From Antrodiella citrinella (Eukaryota > Basidiomycota > Agaricomycetes > Polyporales > Steccherinaceae): DNA of 64,000 nucleotides. The number at the start of each line of letters is the position of its first letter. The first letter of the stretch is position 1. The notes below the pieces were generated by a model. That model ran no database searches and had not been told where the DNA came from. It saw only the letters and a list, made by a program, of their open reading frames with translations. Location: the NCBI GenBank assembly GCA_004802725.1, contig SGPM01000016.1, positions 62,001-126,000 on the forward strand. The letters are read 5' to 3'. The position numbers and the translations under genes are program-made. Below, one piece after another: positions 56,971 to 64,000 of the stretch.

Positions 56971-58617
56971 TACCCATGGTGTTTTCTGTGATCTGAATTT
57001 ACATGACTTCATGCGCAAATTGAGCCAAAAGTTCAATTTCATGAAAACCTAGTGAACACACCTCTGAAGTTACAAATGTCAACGTTTCACTTCTATGTAA
57101 GTTAGATTCAAATCCGCTCTGACGGATCGCAGACACTAAATGGAAGCCGTATAAGCGATATGGCATTTACTGCAACTCGAACGAGTACCCTCGCGCGCCT
57201 GAGACTGGACTCCGGACCCCGTTGAAACGTTCATTCATGAACATCTTGCGACGCTCCTGCAATTAACAACCTTCAGCGTGATCCACAAACATTCAGAAAG
57301 GTTGTCTTGAAGTACAGGACGTATCTGGATTTGACATCACATCGCTTCAGCAAACTTGGAGCCCTCAGTATTTGCATGATAATCAAATCATAGCGTTACA
57401 GCAAGTGATAACTGTCAGTGAGGAAAGGCTTTGCTCCGGACCACCATATCATCTGACATGTCTATTGTAAGCATCGCTGCAGTAGACCATGAGGTAACGG
57501 GACGACACCTCTAAGGATGTATATCTGTGAGTCCGTCATGCCAGTAAAGTAACCAAACTCACAGTGATCAGCTAGATTGACTGCGTATCGTATTTAGGAA
57601 ATTGTTACCATTGTACTTTCCGCCAGTGCTCGAAGAGTGAGGAGTGGCAAGGGTATTAAGAGAGAGCAGAAAGGGTCAGAGCTTCAATTGAAGGTTCAAA
57701 TTATGGGACGCATCAGTCATACGCAGTTTGGCCCGATGCCAACTCATTAGGCACGGTATTGGCACGTTGTAGTCTAGATTAGAGTGTGGACACAAAATCG
57801 TTCAGCTTACCCCTTTGCCATGATGTTCGATGCTAGCCTCAGTGGTTATGACCAAGTGGCTTGACCGCGCATGTGCATAAGTCCTCTGTCACACGAAGGC
57901 GTTCCAGCAAATGGACCAGATAATAACAGACCTTCTTGTACGCCGGTACAGTGGGTGCACAGAGCTAGAACGAGCAAGCACCCCTGCATTGCAGGGGAGA
58001 TCGAGTTGGTGATCGGCGGAACGATCGATCAGTGTACACGAGCTAGCTCCCCGCCGGGGAGGTTTTATAGGGTTTTATGTGCGACGTCCACGGGGATCCG
58101 GCTGAATTANAAAAAAAAAAAAAGTGCGGCGTCCGAACGACCGAGAGTATCTACTCCACGTTTCCCCGAACATCTCGTACATACTGCATCCGCGTCCACC
58201 TCCGAGCCTCGTCGTGACACACTGGTCTTGTATCATGGGTCCACGGATGCTCTTGCTGTGAACGTTCCAAGTTCTCAAGAGACCGCGGCGACCCTTGCCT
58301 GGGCCCTTCACATGCCGCACTTCAGTGTCGTTGTTGCTGAGTATCCCGTCCAATGAGGAGGTTGTCGGTTCGACTTCACATCATCGGACCATCAATCCTA
58401 ACGCACGGACGACACTTTATTCGGAGCGTTCTTGCTTATTACAGGAAAGAGAACTCCACGGATCGTCAAGTATAACGCCCCACCCGTCTGTCGTACTTCC
58501 CCAATCCGAAGCTGCATCTGCATTGAGTGCAACAGTACCCGCGTCGTCTGACGCGTCAACAGCGTTCATGCGACGGCCCTTCGCAGGACGTTTGGGAGTG
58601 GGGTCGCCTTCACTACG
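56971..58617. other. gene-poor region with assembly N and poly-A
   Basis: About 1.65 kb. An N at 58110 is followed by 13 A residues. Around 58.15-58.36 kb a GC-rich plus-strand frame (GSTDALAVNVPSSQETAAT) looks coding-like but has no start or partner exon. The rest is AT-richer and featureless. Confidence 0.4.
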
Positions 58618-58896
58618 TGTTACAGTTTTCGGTAGTAACTCTAGTTATTTTTCTTTTCTTTTTCTTTTATCTCTTCTTCTCATTTCGTCATCTTCATGAC
58701 TCATTCCATCCCGTGACCTCATCGTCATATGACTTGCTTATTCAACATAAGCTGTAGAGCTTACTCATCCTAGCTCATTGTATTACTAAGTCTCTCTTGC
58801 TTACTTCTTCTTTGACTCATCATATCGGTACTTGTATATAAACTAGCTGTCTCGCTGCAGACCATCCTCAGCTTGACCTCCTTTGTTCAATACACA
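58618..58896. mobile_element. possible solo LTR-like segment
   Basis: A 279-bp segment starting TGTTACAG and ending ATACACA, with a TATATAAA at 58835-58842 and a pyrimidine-rich 5' half, has the look of a fungal LTR. No target-site duplication or partner LTR is visible, so it is weak. Confidence 0.2.
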
Positions 58897-58959
58897 AAGC
58901 GTCCTAAGCAAGACTCAGACAAGTGACATCACTACTCAGATAGAACCTCGACTTGCTTA

Positions 58960-60177
58960 TTACGCCTCGTCGTAACACAAGACCTACGAGGCATACGAAG
59001 ATCAGCGAGGTCACGAAACGAAGGAGGGGACACGCAATGAGACGACTTACGATATCGAGCGAGACATGCTCGAGGGGTCTCACAGCGTGCCCATCCTCAC
59101 GTATCTCGCCATCGGATGCGGAGTCCATGCCTGACTCTTGGATTGTATCTGAAGAGGCAGCATGGTTAGTCGAAGAAGAAAGGAGAAAAGAAGACATACG
59201 GCACACGCACCTGCTTGCTGGACATCCTGTCCTGCAGCCTCATAAACACGGGTCCCACTGATTCTTGCGCTGTCGAGATTCATGACGGGATCCTGTTGGG
59301 CAGGAAGGTCTGACGGACGCAAGCCGACGCATGTTAGAAGCGCGAAGACGAACAGAAAACCACCCGAAAAAAAAACAAGACTTACCACGAGAACTCGCCA
59401 CTTCTGCGTCCGACGCGTCGAGTTCGTCGGTTTCGTCGTCGTCGCTGGACGCGAAATCGGGGATCTGACCTATAGGACCTGGAAAGTGGCAAGTTAGCAC
59501 TACCACGCAGCAGGGGAATGACCACACACGTACCCAGTGGGCCATCGGCCCCCACGATCCTAACATAACCGCCTTCCATTACGACGAAGAGCCGTTCTGC
59601 AAAAGGGACCTCTGCCACGGAGGAGAGCGACGATCGGCAAAAGACATCGACGATCGAAAGGGATACGTACCAGCACTCTGCGTATCCTGCCCGCCACCTT
59701 CGCCTGGCGTAGACGAGCTCTCGACCGAGCTCGGAGGGTACTGGAGACCTGCTGGAGGACAAGGAATAGTTAGCAACACGAAGGACCGCCAAGCAGGAGG
59801 ATACGTACCCGATGGCAAAGATTGCGTGCCGTCCGCGTGCATCTCGCCTCGAACGACCCTCAACGGCCCTCCCGCGATGTCAGCTAAACGAACGAGGAAC
59901 ATCAGTACGACTGGTAGGGGGAGAGAACGCGCCGGACGTACCCAACTGTCCCGTAGCACCCTCCCCTGGTGCTGATGTCGCCGACCGCTTTACGCCCGCC
60001 TTTGACTTCATCCTGCGACCCATATCGTCTTCAAGAGCTCGTCTTGAGGACTATAGGAAGAGGGGTCAGCCAGTGTGAAGGTAGAAGGAGGGGAGAAGAA
60101 AGAGACTCACCACAGCAAGCAAGGACACGTAGGACGAGGAACGCCCCCAGAAGGCCCACGCCGATGACTAGAGTACC
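58960..60177 (-). CDS. 3' part of a multi-exon membrane protein gene built from small symmetric exons
   Basis: Exons, in transcript order: 60177-60111 (membrane helix GTLVIGVGLLGAFLVLRVLACC), 60028-59942, 59883-59809, 59748-59671, 59596-59534, 59478-59386, 59309-59211, 59148-59051 and 58983-58960 (stop TAA). The introns after the first seven of these are phase 1, so the six exons from 60028 to 59211 are symmetric: 87, 75, 78, 63, 93 and 99 nt, each a multiple of three. The tail encoded is hydrophilic and acidic (ASSDDDETDELDASDAEV, SVESSSTPGEGGGQDTQ), ending LDIVLCYDEA. No family recognised. A single-pass membrane protein with a cytoplasmic tail is the best reading. The 5' end is unresolved (see next entry). 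Confidence 0.55.
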
Positions 60178-60239
60178 CTGCATCCCAGAGAATTCAGTCA
60201 TTAGCGTGAGCATAGGAAAGGAGAACATCGTAAAGGACT

Positions 60240-61960
60240 TACGACCACATATGAAGCGTACGGCGCAAACGATGCACACAACGCGTGTCAATACACATGT
60301 TGTGCGTATCAGTGTCCAAGAAGTCCGATACGACGCAGGAGGCGTTCTGAAGAAGAACCACGAGTCAGAAGAGGTCGACGACGACGACGATGGACAAAAC
60401 GACTTACCCAGAAGATGCACACAATCATTGGCATCGATGGCCCCCATCACCAAGGCCATCGTGGGAGTCGGGAGTCGTCGAAAGACGTCGAAGACGAAGA
60501 GGGACGAAGCATTTGAGGACGAAGTTGAAGGAAAAGAAGAAGAAAGAGGAAGGCAGAAAATTAGTGTCTGCCGTGAGCGAAGAAGAGAAGACGGAAAGGA
60601 CGCGCACCAGCAATGAGAGGCAACAGATTGCCTCGAGGCTACGACACGGCTGATCAACGCGATCAGCGCCCGACTCGATAAGGATCAAACACGGTACTCA
60701 CCTACGAAAAACGCGATTTCTTGGTGAATACGACCGCTACCTCGTCGCTGAGGCCCGCGATTTGGACGCGTCGACACCTCGAAGGTGTTGGAGGCCATTT
60801 GGAGATTTTATAGGCCCTTTTTATACGAAAATCAGTGCAGGCAGCACAGAAAAAAAAAAAGCGGACTCACCAAGACTCTGCAATTTCCTGCTGCGGATTT
60901 TTCGTATCTGGAGGCAGTGCGTGCTGAGCGTATGCTTAGGCAGCATACGCACTGCGCATTCGAGCTGGACCAAGGCCTATAAGCTAGAGACCTTGCTAGG
61001 AGATCAAGACTCACCAGAAGCAAGATAAACGAGCAATTTGTGGATGGACCCACATGCCCAGAAGACGCGTCGGAAATCCGATGAACGGAAAGGCCGGTCG
61101 AGTCCAGAAGGACTGAGGATTTGAAATAAAATTCCTCAGCCAAGCCACGACTTGGGACCTGCTACGCAGAATCTAGAAACGAGTGAAATAATTTTTTCAC
61201 TTCTAGATTAAAACCTTACCGGACACGGCAACGCGCGATTCCAGCGGGACTTCAGGGACGATGCCGCATTTCTTGAACGCTCCGCGGACCGGAAGACGCG
61301 ACGACGCCACGACAGTATTCGATTGGCCCTGCTACGAAAGGAGGGGCGCCGCTTCGACGAATCCTAGAAATGAGCCAGTAGACTCGAAAAGCCTCACGTT
61401 TGAATAAGTCTCACATTTGGGTGCAGACTTATCAGACTTAAGCACTCTAGAGTCATGGCAAAAGGGCTCAAGGCCATGGGATTCAGAAGTGGTGCACAGT
61501 ACGACAGGAGCCTCAACATATCCTACAACACCGCCAGAGGATACACAAGCAGTCGAACACGTAGCAAAGGAAGGGGCATTCGAATACGAAATGGAATCAG
61601 GACACAAAAAGGACGTCGCGTCGCGCCGAATCTAGGAGAAGAGTCAGCCAGGTCACGACAAGAGCAGACGAAAAGGACTTACGTTTGCGTGGACCATGCC
61701 CTACCACCACCGTCTACGACTGATACACGCCGTATGGCCTATCTCGAGCGCCATGACTGCAGAAATCAGGGATGGTCGGGGACGGCGACTTGACGAAGAA
61801 GAAGGCTGAAGGAAGACAGCAGCACGGAGAAGAGAAGTGAAAGGAGAGCATAGATGGACTTACGAAACGAGACGGACGCTACGCCCCGCACCCTGACACG
61901 CATCCAAGTGCACTCTCCCGTGCTCTGGCAAGTAGCAAGAGCGCCGCCGCTACCAGAGAA
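60240..61960 (-). other. unassembled exon-like segments upstream of the symmetric-exon gene
   Basis: Donor-like GTAAGT/GTGAGT sites recur every 100-250 bp on the minus strand and enclose coding-like pieces. These include CSTACVSSGGVVGYVEAPVV (about 61.5 kb), GAFKKCGIVPEVPLESRVAV (about 61.25 kb), STGLSVHRISDASSGHVGP (about 61.05 kb) and ALVMGAIDANDCVHLLG (about 60.42 kb). Cys and Asn-x-Ser/Thr content suggests an ectodomain. I could not chain them into one frame with certainty. They may belong to the same gene, or to an older degraded copy. Confidence 0.35.
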
Positions 61961-62234
61961 CTTCAGGCCCACCGCAGGTTAACCAACCAGTGGAGCCGGC
62001 AGACCGGCAACAAGGAACGAAGATTGAAGACATCGGACCCTATACCTTAGGATTTTTCTTGGATCTAATTGTCCGCTACGACGTTAAACTGGCACGACCT
62101 TCTGTTACCCCTCACTCTCATCCCCGCTCTTGAGCCCTAGCTCGAGCATCCATAATCCGCCGCACAAGCACACCACCACCACTCTACCACAGCCCAGCGC
62201 CACCCGAAATGGCCACCGAGAAATTGTCGCCTTT

Positions 62235-62251
62235 CGTATATTTAATATACG
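62235..62251. repeat. perfect 8-bp palindrome CGTATATT-T-AATATACG
   Basis: A 17-nt inverted repeat with a single central T, 28 bp from the tRNA-like element. It is a potential cruciform or protein-binding site. Confidence 0.6.
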
Positions 62252-62278
62252 GTGAAGCCAGAGGCAGTGAAGGAGGGA

Positions 62279-62345
62279 GTCGGCAACGGCAGTTTCGAAC
62301 CTGCGAAAGTTCTCGTCAGGGGGCTTACCGCTGCCCCGACTGCCG
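62279..62345 (-). other. tRNA-like / box B-containing element (possible SINE or tRNA pseudogene)
   Basis: On the minus strand GCAGGTTCGAAACTGC forms a T-arm-like hairpin with the B-box core GGTTCGAA, preceded by a GGCAGCGGTAAGCC stretch resembling a D-arm, and followed by TGCCGAC, which could pair partly with GTCGGGG at the 5' side. Two positions break the T-stem and acceptor pairing, so it is not a normal tRNA gene. It could be a tRNA pseudogene or the head of a SINE. Confidence 0.3.
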
Positions 62346-62399
62346 TCCGTCCAAGTCCACGTAGGAAACCTCCCAGTCTTACGACCTATTGGGGGATTA

Positions 62400-63640
62400 C
62401 GAGGCGTTGGTGAACGCGACCCCCAATAGACTGGTCGCAGGATGGGTTACAGAGATGGGGAGGGGGGGAGTGCTTCCCTGCTCGACTTTAAAAGCCAGTC
62501 GCTGCGCGACTCCCATCAAAGCACGGGCGGCCGAGGCCCTTTCGGTACCTACCATAACCCTTATCTCGGCCGCAACTTTTGCGGTTCCATATGGTCCCCA
62601 CAGCGAAACCAATCGCTGTGGGACCTCCACTCGCCATCACCTGAGGGATCACGAGCGAAAAACACAGATACGATGTTCATAATGACTTTCGCGGCAGCAC
62701 TGCATACGGCAGTTGTGCTCGATGTAATAAGATCAGTCATACAAACTAGGTTGAGATCGAAAATCACATATTTTTGGCATTGTTCTCTTTCGATGTCGAC
62801 ATTGCACTCGCTCACCAGCCACACAATTCGAGATCCAAGACCATATATAATAATGTTAGTTGGATCACTGAAAAAAACTGGAGAAATAGGGCCAGGAGAG
62901 GCTATAAACGGGACTGCGTCAAATGGGTGGGTTGCGTCAAATGGGTGGCCATCACTGTACTTTCCGACTTCCAAGCGGATCATGTCATCGGCGGATGATA
63001 GACCGCAGCGCAAGTAGTACTGGGTAATGTTCCCGTGCCTTCGACTGCAGGATCCAAATTGTCACAAGTCAAAGAAAGCCGTCGGAGGAGAGGCAGACCA
63101 TATAGAGCCATGAGTAACATCTTCGGTGACTCTTCAAGCTCTCCAGGATCACATAGCCAGTGACAGAAGAAAGGTTGGAACAAGCAAATATGTATAGGTT
63201 ATGAGCGAGAAGAGGGTATCCTCGCCACGTAACATTTACAGGGAGGATAATTGAGTGTTCTGGAGCGACATCGGAACCTAGTATGTGACCCGTCGGTCCT
63301 ACCAACGTCAAGGCGTGGATAATGGGAGACTTGGGAAGGTGACGAGCTCGAGTTAGCATAGCAGCTGGTCACGGTCCCGTTGAATTGTCTAGCAAATTCC
63401 TGGCTGCCATTAGTCTGATTCAACTGGCCCCAAACCGTAGTAGAATTTTCGGTGATTTCCGAGACGGGCCGAGAGACTTTGATCTCAGCTAAGGCGCAGT
63501 CGGATCTGAATTTAGCGGCACTCACGCGGCAGCAGCTTTTGCAGCCACAGACGCGTCGAGTCGCATTGACCTTACTCTGTATCTACACATTTCGTCCATG
63601 GGTCTCATATAGGCCCCCCCCACATTCGTTCTATTTAATC
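62400..63640 (-). other. fragmentary minus-strand coding-like sequence, glycoprotein-like
   Basis: Frames at 63525-63199 (ENSTTVWGQLNQTNGSQEFA, NGTVTSCYANSSSSPS), 63359-63069 (VAPEHSIILPVNVTWRGYPL, LYIFACSNLSSVTGYVILES) and 63013-62561 (FDLNLVCMTDLITSSTTAV) contain several Asn-x-Ser/Thr sites and hydrophobic runs, as in secreted or membrane glycoproteins. Joins between frames need unclear splices or a frameshift. A direct 14-bp repeat encoding THPFDA/GHPFDA occurs near 62.93 kb. Likely remnants of one gene; no family recognised. Confidence 0.3.
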
Positions 63641-64000
63641 ATGAGCTTAGATAGCTCCGCGACACCTCGCAAATTCACCTTCAGCTCTCTAGAAGGTCGC
63701 GTCCTTTGCAAGAAGATACTGGCCGAATCCACACCCTGGCCCCACGAGCCTCACGATTTCCAGCTGGAAGGTGCCTGCAAAGCTTTGGATGGCATTGACG
63801 TGCTCGCCGTCACACCTACCGGTTCTGGCAAGAGTCTTCTGATCATTTACATGCTGCTGTACTCTGCCATAGCCAATGATCCCGCGCTCTGCCCTGCCTC
63901 CCAGCTGAAGGTGAAGAATCCGGCCATGGTTTTTGTATGCCCAATAAAAGCTCTTCAGTACGACATGGTATGTGATTGGTGTCTGCTTTTTTGTTAGAGA
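63641..64000 (+). CDS. 5' end of a RecQ-like DEAD/DEAH helicase, cut by window edge
   Basis: ATG at 63641. Exon 1 runs to 63967, where GTATGT begins an intron. FQLEGACKALDGIDVLAV followed by TPTGSGKS (Walker A, motif I) and VKNPAMVFVCPIKALQYDM (motif Ia region, PIKALQ) identify a superfamily-2 helicase of the RecQ-like group. Such genes are expanded in many Agaricomycetes, often in repeat-rich or subtelomeric DNA. The remaining motifs are outside the window, so activity cannot be judged. Confidence 0.75.

Noticed and set aside
60031..60657. 209-codon minus-strand ORF across putative introns
   Set aside because: It passes straight through strong GTAAGT and TTCAG signals and a polypyrimidine tract rich in Ser/Phe codons; likely chance opening, although retention cannot be excluded.
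1..64000. CRISPR array, phage or bacterial operon
   Set aside because: No short regularly spaced direct repeats; the only regular repeats are coding (38.5-39.4 kb), and gene structure is clearly eukaryotic.

Overview
This is nuclear DNA from a filamentous basidiomycete, most likely an Agaricomycete (a polypore or mushroom relative). Nearly all genes are cut by many 45-80 nt GT-AG introns. Some exons are only 12-30 nt long. The gene content includes lectins, F-box families, a Zn2Cys6 regulator and a Kex2-type repeat protein, all typical of this group. Gene models here were built by reading splice sites and keeping frame. Where exon lengths sum to a multiple of three and motifs join across introns, I trust them.

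Layout. 0-5 kb: the edge of a probable splicing-regulator gene (-), a mitochondrial-carrier-fold protein, a broken GNAT gene (-) and an ATG22-like transporter. 5.2-8.3 kb: three tandem ricin-B-type (beta-trefoil) lectins. 8.6-9.2 kb: SUMO (-). 10.7-14 kb: two tandem isochorismatase-family hydrolases with a shared promoter motif, separated by orphan coding-like sequence. 14.4-20.3 kb: two abutting genes, the second a single-pass membrane protein, then GPI13 (-). 21.4-26.8 kb: a 21-exon Zn2Cys6 transcription factor. 27-36.4 kb: a damaged F-box-like gene (-), SPC1, KIN1 kinase and a Rieske-DUF455 fusion (-). 38.3-39.7 kb: a secreted protein with seven near-identical repeats, each ending in Lys-Arg. 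40.4-50.2 kb: a stand-alone thioester-reductase-domain protein (-), an F-box-like gene with a 1-nt lesion (-), a small hypothetical gene, a senescence-domain protein, a hypothetical gene (-) and POP5 (-). 50.9-57 kb: a large multipass membrane protein with a disordered tail (-) and an F-box gene with a frame break.

57-63.6 kb is accessory in character. It holds an assembly N with a poly-A run, an LTR-like segment, a minus-strand gene whose last exons are tiny and symmetric (intron phase 1 repeated seven times), a tRNA-like box-B element beside a perfect palindrome, and fragmentary secreted-protein-like exons. A RecQ-like helicase enters at the right edge.

Housekeeping genes (SMT3, GPI13, SPC1, KIN1, POP5, ATG22) are intact and interspersed with lineage-specific genes. 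No operon-like pathway is evident. The strongest candidate for an undescribed system is the Lys-Arg-delimited repeat precursor at 38.35-39.72 kb. It is built like a polyprotein that would release several copies of a short amphipathic peptide in the secretory pathway.
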